Shown piece by piece: positions 11,153-23,000 of a stretch of DNA of 64,000 nt. Position 1 is the first letter of the stretch. Each line of letters opens with the position of its first letter. This stretch comes from Heterocephalus glaber (lineage: Eukaryota; Chordata; Mammalia; Rodentia; Bathyergidae): the NCBI RefSeq assembly GCF_000247695.1, contig NW_004624865.1, forward strand, positions 5,072,554 to 5,136,553. The letters are read 5' to 3'. Below the pieces are notes generated by a model that was not told the DNA's origin, did no database searches, and worked only from the letters and a program-made list of their open reading frames with translations. The translations under genes and the position numbers were made by a program.

Positions 11153-11340
11153 CTGTGATCCTGGGGATTGAACCCAGGGCCTCCACACTGAGCTCCATCC
11201 CCAGCCCTTTTTATTTTTTATTTTGAGACAGTCTCACTAAGTCCCTAAGTTGCCCAGGGTAGTCTGGGACTTGCAGTCCTCCTGCCTCTGCCTCCCAGAG
11301 CACTGGGATGACGGGGTTGTCCCACCATGCCTGGCTACTC
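11153..11340 (-). repeat. B1-dID SINE
   Basis: The reversed dID half (11160-11207) precedes the reversed B1 half. Confidence 0.8.
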
Positions 11341-11824
11341 AAGTATTTTTGCACTTTTTTTTTGTCTGTCTTTTCTCAACCATGATACCATCAATTCCAA
11401 TATTTGAGATTTTGAGTTACTCCTCTTGGGGATCATTAGAAAAAAGAAGAACAGGGGTTGCGAAGGGGAAAAGGGAAAAATTCAGAGAATCTGGCGATAA
11501 GCAGCAGCAGGGGGCATGGGGGAGCAGGTCTCCGGAGGTTCCCATGAGCGGGTGAGTAGGCCGGGCATGAGCTTGGTCTAAAGGAAGCGCGTTGCAAGCC
11601 TCAGTTCCGTGCTCTGGAATCGGGGAGCTCGCTGAGTGTTGCTTCCTAGATTCCTGTAATCTCCGGCATGAAAGCTTCTTAAAGCCTCATAAAACTCTGG
11701 CTTGTTCTGCTCTGGGGACAGTGTGGGATCACCAGATGGGAAACCAACTCCATTCGGAGCCTGGAAGGTTTCTGAGAAGCCACAGGAGGTGAATGAGCAA
11801 CCACAAAACTCATTTATTGCCTCA

Positions 11825-12005
11825 TTTTTTAGTACTGGGGATTGACCCCCAGGCCTCTTCACTAAACTGCAGCCCCAGGCCTTTTAAAACAATTTTTGAG
11901 ACAGAGTCTTGCTGAATAGCACAGGCTGGGCTCCAACTTTCGATCCTCCTGCCTCAGCCTCCCAGAGAGCTGAGATTACAGGTGTATGACACCTGCCCCA
12001 GCTAA
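11825..12005 (-). repeat. B1-dID SINE
   Basis: The dID half is seen as GGGGATTGACCCCCAGGCC to GCAGCCCCAGGCC. Confidence 0.75.
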
Positions 12006-12963
12006 AACTCATTTTTACAAATGAGATGTGAGAATGTCCTAGATACACTCCTGTTTTGTGGTCTCTGGGAACTCAGGATTTCACAAAAGCGCTCAAATCC
12101 CTTAACCTCAAAGTCTCTGGCCCCTGGGCTAGGGTGGCACTGGGCTGCATATCTGTGTGCACATCTGTCTGCCCTCCAGTGGCTTCATCCAGGGAGCCGA
12201 TGTCCTGCACAGACGGCTCATGTGGCATGACCAGAGAGGGGGGTCCAGAACAAGAAACGAGTCTTCTGTACAGAGTGACAGAGAAGGATGTCGCCGACAG
12301 CATAGCCACCACAATCCCACGAGGCCCGGGGTGTGAGCTGCCATGGCATAGGAGCCACACTCTGGTGACCTCCAGACCCAGCCACCAGGCTTGTAGACAA
12401 CGAGGAGCCATCAGAGGACGTGGAGCCTCAGAGTGTTATTAAAGCTATTTTTGGAAAATAACTGGCTGAAGAAGAGAGAGGTGTCGCAATCCTGGGGAGA
12501 GAGGTGAGAGGGCTTGAGCTTGGCACTCACTGTGTGGGTGGGAGGCACTGGCCTGGAGTATCCAGGCAGAGGCTGATGAGGGGTTGGGGTGATGGCGAGG
12601 GAGGGGCTGGAGGTTTATAGATGGGGGATTAGGAGAAAGGCACTGTCACAGAGGGGAGAGGCAGGCAGGGAATGCAGAGGAAGAACAGGTTTGGGTGGAG
12701 GCCGGGGTTGTGAACAGCCCAGGTCCTGAGACTTTTGGCCGCCGTCCTTCGTCTGTCACCGGGTTGAGCGTTTTGGAGGGCAGCGCCGTGAGTCGGAGAA
12801 GCCCACACTCTGGCTCCGCGGCTTCACGGGTGACCCCGGGCCATGAGTGACCCCTCCAGGTCTCAGCGTCCTCCCTTGTGAAAGGCAGCAGCCACACTGT
12901 GGGACGCTGACAGGCACTCGCATGTAGGGGTGGAGGATGGGGCACTCACTCCAGGCACCAGAC

Positions 12964-13125
12964 TGATGCTGGGGATCGAATCTGGGCCTTCGCTCTGAGC
13001 TACATTCCCAGCCCTTTTTGTATTTTTTGTTTTGAGATGAGGTCTTGCTAAGTCACCCAGGCTGGGCTTCAAGTTGCAGCTCTCCTGCCTCAGCCTCCCA
13101 GAGTGCTGGGACTGCAGGAGAGCTT
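12964..13125 (-). repeat. B1-dID SINE
   Basis: GGGGATCGAATCTGGGCC and CTACATTCCCAGCCC mark the dID; B1 follows. Confidence 0.75.
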
Positions 13126-13130
13126 CGTCT

Positions 13131-13177
13131 TACTATTATTATTACTATTATTATTATTATTATTGTTATTATTATTT
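13131..13177. repeat. (ATT)n microsatellite
   Basis: About 15 ATT units, slightly interrupted. Confidence 0.9.
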
Positions 13178-13533
13178 TGGTGTGCTGGAGATTGAATTCA
13201 GGACCTTGCACATGGTAGGCAATGGCTTTGTCACCTGCGGCAAAAGTGACCCCCAGTTTTCCCCTTCTGTCTTAAAAGTACTTCAATTTGATTCAAAACC
13301 AACATTTGGAAGACAGAGACCTGAATCCATGCGTTAACGAGTAAAGCCTGTGCTGCAGAAATTGCTGAGGTGGACAGAGTCTTGCTGTTTTCCTTCTTTG
13401 TACCTGCGCACCTGCAGGTACAAAGGCTCTCCAAGAAGCGCAGAAAGGCTCTGCCACAAGGCCTGGTGTGGAGCCAGGCCACGGGACGTGCATACGTGGA
13501 CTGCACCGAATGGCACAAGTACCATGTGCTGAT

Positions 13534-13652
13534 CCTGGGGTGGTGCCACACACCTGGAAACCCAGCACTTGGGGAGGCTGAGACAGGAGGATCACAAGTT
13601 TAAGACCAGCAATTAAGGAATTTACTGAGACCCTGTCTTAAAATTAAAAGTA
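13534..13652 (+). repeat. B1 SINE
   Basis: GATCCTGGGGTGGTGCCACA to GACCCTGTCTTAAAATTAAA. Confidence 0.75.
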
Positions 13653-13654
13653 AA

Positions 13655-13742
13655 GGGCTGGGGATTTAGCTCAGTGGTTTTGCTGCCTGCTGCGCAAGCG
13701 CAAGGACCTGAGTTTGATCCTCGGTACCAAAAAAAAAAAAAT
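13655..13742 (+). repeat. ID SINE
   Basis: Full length, with the CTGCTGCGCAAGCGCAAGG variant middle. Confidence 0.88.
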
Positions 13743-13749
13743 TAAAAAT

Positions 13750-13804
13750 AGGGGTTGGGGATACACCTCAGGGCAAGGTCTTGGGTTCAATCGCCAGTAG
13801 CTAA
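13750..13804 (+). repeat. dID unit
   Basis: The short form GGGATACACCTCAGGGCAAG to TCAATCGCCAGTAG, probably the second half of the B1 before it. Confidence 0.6.
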
Positions 13805-13829
13805 AAGAAAATAAAGAAAGAAAGAACTC

Positions 13830-14770
13830 CCCAAATTTAAAGACTCAAATCATAAATGGGCATCTGAAATGAACAGACATTTCCCAGACAGGCAAAAGCA
13901 GCAAATAAACATATAAAAAAATGTTCAACATCATTGGTCATTGGAGAGATGCAGATGAAAACAACATTGAGATTCCATCTCACCCCAGAAAGAATGGCTG
14001 CTATTAAGAAATCATCCAATAACCAATGCTGTCGGGGGTGTGGGGAGAAAGGAACCCTNNNNNNNNNNNNNNNNNNNNNNNNNNNNNNNNNNNNNNNNNN
14101 NNNNNNNNNNNNNNNNNNNNNNNNNNNNNNNNNNNNNNNNNNNNNNNNNNNNNNNNNNNNNNNNNNNNNNNNNNNNNNNNNNNNNNNNNNNNNNNNNNNN
14201 NNNNNNNNNNNNNNNNNNNNNNNNNNNNNNNNNNNNNNNNNNNNNNNNNNNNNNNNNNNNNNNNNNNNNNNNNNNNNNNNNNNNNNNNNNNNNNNNNNNN
14301 NNNNNNNNNNNNNNNNNATAAAGAACGAGAAACTAGAGACATTTATAGCTAAATGAATGCATACTGAGGCCATACTCTTAAGCGAAATAAATAGGACACA
14401 CGTGTAAATACAGAATAGTTTCTCTGTGTGAGGTACTGAAAGTGTAAATAAGGATTAAAATGATTAAAACGAATAATTGATAATTTGAAATAGGAATAAA
14501 AGGTCCGAAAGGGTAGGGGAAGTGGGACGGGAAGGGGAAAGGAAAGAAGGGAAAGGAAAAATTATGAGAACAGTAAAAAATGGAAACAAAGTCTTTGTAA
14601 ATAGGGAAGGGTGGAGGGGGTGAAGGCAGGACTGGGAATGGGGAAAAAAATAAGAATCAAGATACATCAAGTACAGGTACAAGCACCCAATGATAAATGT
14701 AAATGTACTGTATACCTAAAATGTACCAATAGAAGAATTTAAGCCAAAAAAGAAAAGAAGAGAAAAACAC
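13830..14770 (+). mobile_element. L1 3' part, interrupted by the N gap
   Basis: The sequence includes ATGTTCAACATCATTGG, GATTCCATCTCACCCCAGAA and, after the gap, the purine-rich L1 3' UTR and an A-rich end near 14740-14768. It matches the copy at 56757-57745 in the same order. Confidence 0.8.
14059..14317. other. Assembly gap (259 N)
   Basis: This is an undetermined run inside an L1 copy; any reading frame across it is meaningless. Confidence 1.
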
Positions 14771-14794
14771 GATGCGAGGTAGAAGCTTGAGGAT

Positions 14795-15115
14795 TGAAAC
14801 AATTGCGCGCTCAAGTTGCCAAGGAAGCGGCGGGGAGCTGTGACGTCAGGAGGCGGGGCCTCGCCAGAACCACCTGGGTGCCCGCCCCCGCCGAAGCCGG
14901 GGCGGGTGACTCGGAGCTGGACTCCCGGGGGCAGTGGCCCTCAGGGGTGCGAGGCGGGAGGGGCGGGAGGGGCCTGGCGATCGAGGAAAGCATCGCCTGT
15001 TCTCTCGCCTGCCGAGAACCCCAATGCGGGTCCTGGAGCCTGCAGACACCTGTCGTGGAGATGTTTTTCTGGTTCCCCTCACCAAAAGGAGGGGCGTCTC
15101 ACGGGGGTGGGGAGG
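14795..15115. promoter_or_regulatory. Orphan GC-rich segment with a CRE
   Basis: A CpG-rich stretch of about 320 bp lies away from both known promoters. It contains a perfect palindromic CRE, TGACGTCA, at 14841-14848, directly followed by a GC box (GGAGGCGGGGCC, 14849-14860), then further CCGCCCCCGCC-type sequence. The combination resembles a small promoter or enhancer. No gene start is recognisable beside it. Confidence 0.45.
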
Positions 15116-15145
15116 GGAGGTTTTCTCTCTCCTTGCATTTTCCCC

Positions 15146-15335
15146 CCAGTACAGAGGATTGAATCTGGGACCTTTGTCCTGAGCTACATCCCTGGCCCTT
15201 TTTCAATTTTTTCTTTTTTAAAATTTTGAGACAGGCTCTGGTCATATTGCCCAGGCAGGGCTTGAACTTGTGATTCTCCTGCCTCAGCCTCCCAGAGTGC
15301 TAGGATTACGAGCAGCCAGGGCTACACCTGCCACC
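15146..15335 (-). repeat. B1-dID SINE
   Basis: The dID (CAGTACAGAGGATTGAATCT to CTACATCCCTGGCCC) is followed by a reversed B1. Confidence 0.75.
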
Positions 15336-15383
15336 CCGTTCATTTCTGTCCAGAGGGTCAGCACTTCAGAAACACCTGGGGAA

Positions 15384-15483
15384 GGGCCGGGGATTTAGCT
15401 CCGTTGTTTCGCTGCCTGCTGCGCAAGCGCAAGGACCGGAGTTCGATCCCCGGTACCAAAAACAAAACAAAAGAAACAAAAAT
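15384..15483 (+). repeat. ID SINE
   Basis: It is flanked by AACACCTGGGG and AAACATCTGGGG. Confidence 0.85.
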
Positions 15484-16074
15484 AAACATCTGGGGAAAAC
15501 GATTCGAATTGTGGGCCCCAGGGCACGCACGCTTCATTCCGGGGCCACCTCTTTCATTTTAGGTGATGTTTAACCTAATCACGGAATGTAATTAATGAGG
15601 CCGCTGGTGAGAAAAGGTCATTGCATTTAAGTGGTATTTGACTTCAAAATTCCTGCAGGAGTCTTCGAGACACACGTCCAACCCAAATATCCATAAAACC
15701 CGGACTAATTGTTCAGGAGGACAAAAGGCCAAGTGAGCTGAATACCAGGCTCTGAATTTAGAAAGTCAACAAAAACCTTCTTTGTGAGCTCTTCCCGGAG
15801 CACTGCTAACCCAAGCGGCTTTATGCTTGACGACTGCTTGTTGGCACCCGGCACCCAACCGGCGCTGAGCCCTGCACTCCTGCCTTGTGAGAGGAAGAGC
15901 TTTGGGCATGTACGCAGCTTGCAAATACACCAGGGCATTTTAAGTAAAAAGCTGCCAGCTGCTTACTCAATAAAAATACACACTATTACCTATCTGCAGT
16001 GCATAATTCTCCACAGGACTTTCCCACCCGCTGGATTTGTGCACATATATGTGCACACATACATTGTGTTTTCG

Positions 16075-16143
16075 GGCAGGGTCTCAATCTGTAGTTCAGG
16101 CCGGCCTTGAACTCACTGTGATTCTCCTGCCTCAGCCTCCGCT
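16075..16143 (-). repeat. B1 SINE fragment
   Basis: GGCAGGGTCTCAATCTGTAG to CTGCCTCAGCCTCCG only. Confidence 0.65.
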
Positions 16144-16260
16144 CCTTTTCTCCCTTAAGCAGTTAGGCACCTTCCAGGTGAGTTCATTGCCTCCAGCTGC
16201 CAGGTGGCAGCAGCTGGGTCCAGGGACTGCCTTCCTCCACTCCAGGTTTAGAAGTGGCTG

Positions 16261-16360
16261 TAGCTGGGTGTGGTGGCACACAGGTATGATCCCAGCACTT
16301 GGGAGGCTGAGGCAGGAGGATCACTGCTTAGATAGTGAGACCTGTCTCAAAAAACCAAAA
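16261..16360 (+). repeat. B1 SINE
   Basis: AGCTGGGTGTGGTGGCACAC to GACCTGTCTCAAAAAACC, shortened in the middle. Confidence 0.8.
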
Positions 16361-16363
16361 ACC

Positions 16364-16456
16364 GGGCTGGGGATTTAGCTCAGTGGTTTCACCACCTGCT
16401 GTGCAAGTGCAAGGACCTGAGTTTGATCCCCGGTACCAAAACAACAACAACAAAAA
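16364..16456 (+). repeat. ID SINE
   Basis: It follows the B1 directly; its tail is ACAACAACAAC. Confidence 0.87.
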
Positions 16457-16485
16457 AACCCCCCAAAACCAAAACCCCAGTGAAT

Positions 16486-16610
16486 GCAGCCGGGCACGGT
16501 GGTGCACTCCTCTAATGCCAGCAGGCAGGAGGCTGAGGGAGGAGGACTGCCACGCATTCTAGGCCAACCTGAACTACATAGCAAGACCCTGTCTCAAAAA
16601 AAACCCAAAA
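16486..16610 (+). repeat. B1 SINE
   Basis: GCAGCCGGGCACGGTGGTGC to ACCCTGTCTCAAAAAAAACC. Confidence 0.82.
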
Positions 16611-16652
16611 CACAAGTAAATACAACAAATACAAATTTTTGGATTTATATAA

Positions 16653-16658
16653 TTTATT
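16653..16658 (-). terminator. TAF1B: Candidate TAF1B polyadenylation signal
   Basis: TTTATT on the plus strand reads AATAAA on the minus strand, about 215 nt past the TAF1B stop. A variant ATTAAA lies near 16735. A B1 starts just beyond (16486-16610), so either signal would give a short 3' UTR. This is inference from the motif only. Confidence 0.45.
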
Positions 16659-16872
16659 GCTGTAACTTTTTTCAAAGAACATATAGCACTTAAAAAATAA
16701 ATGCAAGGTTCACCTGTTTTATAATACACATTTTAATAAGCATGTTCAATATACACACATGTATGTGTGCGTAATAAAACTGTATTTTCTACAGTTCCCT
16801 GGAGTGTTATGATTTGACATTACCGTCACTTGCAAAATATGTTTCCAACCAAGTTTCTGTTTCTTTTTTTCT

Positions 16873-17065
16873 CTATCTTCTCCTGGATCTTGAGTTCTTT
16901 TTTGTTTCACTGTATTTCTTTTTAAAAAGCTTCTTTTCAATTAAGCTCACTTCGTCATGGAGAAGGGCGGCCTTTATCCTCAGCAGGAAGGAGAAGAGGT
17001 TTAGTATAAACTGGTAGCTCAGAGAGAAATTGGATTCTTCATAGGTGGTCACGTGTTTGCAGTAG
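16873..17065 (-). CDS. TAF1B: TAF1B exon 15 (terminal coding exon)
   Basis: The exon completes S523 and encodes [56 protein letters not shown] and a basic tail ending SRSRRR, then TAG at 16875-16873. The human tail is slightly longer (it ends in a VRRH-type sequence). The acceptor is CTCTTCCAG. Confidence 0.96.
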
Positions 17066-20000
17066 CTGGAAGAGAAGGAAAAGGAGCCAGTTATCTTCCC
17101 CTGGTGATTCAGAAGTGTGTGTGATGTAGCATGGTGATGCACACCTGTGATCCCAGCACTTGGGAAGCTGAGGCAGGAGGATCCCCATGAGCTCCAGGCC
17201 AGCCTGGGCCACACGGTGAGACCCTGTTCCTAAGCTCTGAAGCCTCACCCACCTCCTGCAGAACTTCTGAGTGCTCAGCCAGTACAAGGAATTCTTGGTC
17301 ACCAGTGCTGGGCCTTTCTTTACCAGGATGCCCTGGAGGCTGTGGCCATGGAAACAGGGCCTGGAGGGGTCGTCTTCGGCCCAGTGGAACTGGAAACTCG
17401 AAGGGCTTTTCTTCTCAATGGTCGGTGCTGAATCGGCCAGTGTACTAAACTGTTTCTGTAGATTCACCACCATTTCTGGAAATGGAAGAAAAAGGAAGGA
17501 ATAAAACAGAGAAGTAGTGTCATGTGATCACAAAGCAAGCCTAGAGTCTCCCTGATAGCAACGCAGATGTGGCAGTTTCTTAGTTTTGAAATTAGAACTG
17601 GTTTTTTTTTTGGTACCAGAGATCAAACTCGGGTCCTTCCGCTTGCCCAGCAGGCTGCGAAACCACTGAGCTAAATCCCCGGCCCTGTTTCTTAGTTTTG
17701 ATCAAACATTTCACAGTAATGATCGAGGGTAGCATCAGGTAAAACAGAAACTGGATAAGGGGCAAAGAACCACTTATTCATAAATGATTAAAATGGTAAA
17801 TTTTGTGTATATTTTATCAAAATTTAAAAAGAGCTGGGAGTGGTATGCATGTCTTTATTCCCAGCACTCTGGGAGGCTGAGGCAGGAGGATCACAAGTTC
17901 CGGCCCACCTTGAGGGATTTAAGACAGGCAGAAGGTCCAAGCTCTATCCCCGGTACAAGACTCAAGGGGGGGCTGGGGGTGTAGCTCACAGTGAAGGCCT
18001 TGGCCTCAATCCCCAGTACTGAAAAGGGAAAAAGTGCAACGTAAGGGCCGTTCTCCCGGCAGTTTTCAGTCCTTCAAGCCCAGCGCCAGGTTTTGGAGGG
18101 AACTTGGGCGTTCACGTGAGCGATGGCCATTTCTGAACTAACAGTCTTAGCGCTTCCTCGCAGCTGCTGCTGCTCTTCGTGCACGCGCAGGAACCTGCCA
18201 AGCCTTAGGCCCTCGTGTCTCGGGCCGATCCGTTTAGCTGATCACCGAGGTCCCTGCGAGCCCGAGCAGGACACCACTCACCCCTTCTCTTGGACGCCCC
18301 CGGCTTGTCGATGTGCGAGTGGTAGAGTGGCTTCTCGCTCTTCCACAGGTACCTGTGTGGGGCAGGCAGAGGGACAGCTGGAGCGGGAGGGCCGAGTGCC
18401 ACCCACCCTTGAGCAGCGGCCAGAGGCCGCACCCCGGCCGGCCACAGAGACCAGGGTGGCCAAGTGCTACATCGCTCAGGGGACCCAGCTGGGAGGGCAG
18501 GGTCGGGAGGAGCCAGGATTACACCAAGCAGAACAGAAGTGGCCACTGGGCGTGACTGTGAAGCCTATCCTCCCAGCGCTCAGGAGGCTGAGGCAGGAAG
18601 ACTGCCCTGAGTGTGAGACCCTGTCTCAGCAGACCTGGTTTCCCTCAGCAGAGCCTGGCTGCCGTTTCTTCCCTCCCTGGCTCTGGCCTGTGCCGCGGGC
18701 TGTCCTGGCAATTCTGGCTAGGAAATCGGGGGGACTTTGGACCAACCTAGCCCAAGGGTTCCCTGCAGGGCAGAGACTAAGAGTCACTGCTGTCCTGAGG
18801 ATCACCAGGGAGCAGCCCGGGACTCAGGCCCGAGGGGAGAGCACTGTGTGCAGCACTGGGGCAGTGGCCACTGCTACAAGGTTCTGCCATGCAGTTCAGG
18901 CTGGCCTGGAAACTCGCAGTGATCCTCCTGCCTCAGCCTCCCGAGTGCAGCCACCATGCCCAGCCACAGAGTTCATTTGTAACCTCATTGTCACTCCTTC
19001 TGCGCACCCTAAAGCGGAGGACTCTTAGAACTTGTAGTCACAACTAAAGCTGCCCTCTTGGTCACAGGCCCCTTTCGATTCTGAGACACTGTGGCAACAG
19101 GAATGAGTACTGAGTTGAGGGACCTGGCTCTGCAACTTCCTGGTGAAAGTGAAGTGGCCCCAGAGAGGATGGAGGGGCAGGGGCAGGGGCACGGGCAGCC
19201 CCATGTGGGCAGGGAGTGGCAGCCAGCACAGGCTCATTTCACTACGCAGTGACAAACAGACAGAGAAATGGCCAGCTGAGCTTGGCACCTCTAACCTGTC
19301 TTTCTCTGTCCACAGGACTGTGTGAGGAACAACTAGAATCACCTAGGGACAGGTTCTCTAAATCCCATATAACTATTAGACAAAATGATCTTATCTGTGG
19401 ATTTCCTAAAAAGGTGATAAACAATGGGAAGTCAGAAATATGAGGGTTTTATTATTTACCCAAAGTATTCTACAATTAGTAATTTTTCACTGTTTTTTTT
19501 AACACTCGGAAAGAAAATATACACAAAAGTAGACATTTAATATTATGATAGCAAACGGTCACTGTAATCAATTTAGAATTGGGCTTTTTCTCAAGTATTT
19601 AAAAAATAATTCAGTATAATCATGACTGAGAGAGAGAGAGAGAGAAAGAGAGAGGAGATTTTTTTTTCATTTTTTTGAGACAGGGCCTCGCTATGTAGTC
19701 TAGGCTGGTCTTGAATTCACTGTGTAGCCCAAGCTGGCCTCAAACTTGGGGCAATCCTCCTGCCTCAGCCTCCCAAGTGCTGGGAATCCATTTGCTCTCC
19801 AAGCCCTTGATCTTGGGCAACCGCACGTCTGTTTTTCTGCCTTTTCTGACTGGAATATAAATGGACCCACGCTGTGTCACCCTTTGAGTCTCTCCCTTAG
19901 CAGGGTGCGGGTGAAATGTATTCACACTTCGGCTCTTTCTTGTGGCCCAAGGGTGCTGCCCATGTGGCTGTGGTACAGCTGGTTTCTCCGGTTGTGGCTG

Positions 20001-23000
20001 AGGGACATCTGGGTGGCTGCCAGCTCTAGGCGGCTGTGAATGAGGCTGCTATCAGCGTCCTACACGGATTCCTGTGTGGACATGAGTTTCACCACATTTG
20101 GGTAAAAACCAAGATGTGGACAGCCCTGGGTGTGTCCCTACATTGCGTGCCTGACTTTGGGAGACACCGCCACGGCTCACGCACGGCTGCACCACTTTGC
20201 AACCACATGTGGTACAGTCAAGTTTGGGGTTTGGTTTTAGCTATTCTGAGATAATATTTCATTGTGGGGTTGTTTTTTTTTGGTACCAGGGATCAAACTC
20301 GGGACCTTGTGCGGAGCTAAATCCCCAGCCCTAGGGCTTGTTTTTTTTTTGAGACAGGTTCTCACTCTGTAGTTCAGCTTGGCCTGGAACTCCCAGGGTA
20401 TATCTCAGAGGTAAAAAACTTGTCTACAGTGTGTGGCACCCTGGGATCTAGACCCAGCACCGGAAGAAAAAAGTTTACTAGAAGGTGACCATTTCTAAGA
20501 ATAAAAGTCACAATGTTGATGATCTGTACTGATGGGACTTCAGCTTTCAAATAACACAGAAATAAAGTAGGAGAATCTAAGACAAGAAAAGAGCTGGGTG
20601 TGGTGGTGCAGGCCTAGAATCTCAGCACTTTGGGAGGCTGAGGCAGGAAGGTTACAAGTTCAAGTCCAGCCTGGGCAACTTTGTGAGATCCTGCCTCAAA
20701 AAACAAAGGGGGGGGCCCGGGGATTTAGCTCAGTGGTTTCACCACCTGCTGTGCAAGCACCAAGGACCTGAGTTCGATCCCCGGTACCAAAAAAAAAACT
20801 CAAAAAGGGCTGGGGGTGCAGCTCAATGGTGGGGCACCCCTGGGTGGTCCCCAGCATCACTAAATAAATAAGAAGAGACAACATACTTGGCTCTTGCTTC
20901 CTCCCAATTTTGTTTCTTCTCATCCACACTTTTCTTCATGACTTGGTACCACTTTCTGAAACTGAACCATGGTTTATCTGAAAGAAATGGGGTGCGTGGT
21001 TATTAGTGAAACAAACCACATCACAGTAACATCGATCTTTCGGGTCTGCCTTCATTGACGCAGCTGAACATTTATGCAACAGCTCCTGAAGTTACCTGAG
21101 TTTTCACCGATGTCGTGGCCTTACCTGGATTCAACCCGAAACATCTCTTCCTGCCTGTTTCTCCTAGATATGACTCTTAGGGAACAGAAGACACACACTG
21201 CTGTCACAGTACAACTAGGCCTCTTCCTTCCCCTAAGCCCAATACCCGGCACACATGGCCTGGCACTTGCTGGGGCCCTGACTGCCTGCAAACGTGTGAA
21301 CTGGGGAACATTTGACCGAAAAGCATGTGAGACTCAGCTCTAAGAGCCGAATCTAGACTTCTAGGCTCACTGCCTCCTGTTCCCATTCTTCCCAGTCTTA
21401 ATCCACAGCTTTCTAGAGATTAAAAAGAAAGTGGATCCTACTGGGTAGTTCATGTGTGTTCAGATGTAGAAGTGAGAGTGACAAGAGAACTGAAGATAGC
21501 AGAGTACAGAAGGGGATTATTCTCTAATGAAGACAGTCTCTTCAATGTCTAATTAAAAATCTCTTCAACTGGCCAATAGTGTCATCACCCAAACCAACCT
21601 AGCCTTGTAGCCATTCGGCCACGGAGGAGTGGACCCCAGCAGGATCATAGGGCAGAGGATACTGCAGCAATTACTCTGTATAAAGGTCTCGGGCTCACAG
21701 CTTCTCTAGGTCGGGGGGAGAGGGTGGAGGACAGTGGGGGGACAGGGTGGGGACAATGCCCTGCCTCCTGAGGGCACAGGATTCTGAGGCCCAGAGGGAG
21801 AGGTTGGGTGCTGCCTTCACCCACACGTCCATGCAGCCTGCAATCACCGTTAGCACTGAAAGGGACCTCGGGAGACTCCGGCTGAGCCAGAGTCCAAGCT
21901 TTCAGAGCAGCATGTGGAAAGCGGTGCATTGTCCTGCACAGAATCTGGAAGGAACACACCAACTGCCCATTCCTTGAGCTCCTAAAAGCCACAGACATAA
22001 AATCCTGATGAGAACAGAAGGCAAGTGGGACTGAATTTAAGAATTCAACAATTCCCCAAACTTCACAGAGTTGCTCTTAGGCCAGTTACTCTGTTAAGAT
22101 GGTAAAACTGAGGTTCAGAATGAAGCTGCAAACCATCAGCCATCCACGGCCTCGTCCAGTGGGCGGGCAGAAGTGGGGACTTGGAGCAGCCGCGCTCCCA
22201 CACAGCAGGAAGTCACTGCAGCCTGCAGCTGCCCACCACAGACTTAGGTGGTTATGTGACCAGAGAATCCTGGGCCCAGGTGAGGTTTGCACATGCGTAT
22301 GTGTGCGTGAGTGTGCGTGTGTACTATTTCAGCCCCCCCTGATTTATTGTATCTTAGAATCCACCATTTACAATCACTTTGAATTTGATAGAGAAAAAAA
22401 TTCAGTACCTGTTTTGTTCTTTTCATTATTGACTTCAGCGAGATCAGACAAAGACCTAGGGATAACAATAAGTGTGTGGATTGATTTAGAAATCACATAT
22501 GTGAGTTACATTTTGAATTCTTCTGAGAGGAAAGTATAAAACTGTATTTGAAATTTGAAACTGATACCAAATCTTCTTGGAGAAACAATCACTGAAGCTG
22601 GAAGGAAGACACCATGAAAACTACTCTGCTGGGCGTGGTGGTACATGCCTGTCATCCCAGCACTAGGGAGGAGGAGGGACGATTGCCACGAGTTCAAGGC
22701 CAGCCTGGGCTACATAGTGAGACCCTGTCTCAAAACAAACCAACCAGGGCTGGAGACTTAGCTCAGTGGTGCTGCCACCTGCCTTGCAAGTGCAAGGTCC
22801 CTGAGTTCGATTCCCATACCAAAAAATAACTTAAAAAATTAAAAAAACCCCAAACCAACCAACACCCAGAATGACACGATCAAGCGTTATTTGCCATAAA
22901 ATTTAAATGCTCTCACCATTCTAAATTGTCATCCAATAGGAAGAGCAGTTTCAAGACCACCACAATGAGAGCTATGGCCTGCACATCATATTTCACTGTT

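Larger units (their letters stand above)
6600..16650. other. TAF1B-GRHL1 intergenic region
   Basis: This is about 10 kb of repeat-rich DNA between the TAF1B 3' end and the GRHL1 promoter. I find no protein-coding gene. Intervals without recognised content are 7500-8270, 9040-9485, 10540-11100, 11345-11820, 12010-12960, 13180-13530 and 15490-16070. Short open frames here have no conserved motif. Confidence 0.7.
17476..18281 (-). other. TAF1B: TAF1B intron 13
   Basis: This is an 806-bp GT-AG intron with a minus-strand ID (17601-17686) flanked by a TTTCTTAGTTTTGA repeat, and a plus-strand B1-dID (17830-18028) that seems to carry part of another ID between its halves. Confidence 0.8.
18353..20886 (-). 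other. TAF1B: TAF1B intron 12
   Basis: This is a 2534-bp GT-AG intron with B1 copies (18541-18640 plus, 18876-18968 minus, 19665-19790 minus, 20591-20705 plus), a GA repeat (19627-19655), an old minus-strand L1 fragment (about 19830-20260) and ID units (20273-20333 minus, 20708-20799 and 20807-20870 plus). Confidence 0.8.

Noticed and set aside
13837..14373. 178-codon and similar frames across 14059-14317
   Set aside because: They consist mostly of unknown residues from the N gap.
18123..19028. 301-codon open frame on the plus strand
   Set aside because: It crosses TAF1B exon 13 in antisense and two B1 copies; it has no conserved domain and arises from GC-rich composition.
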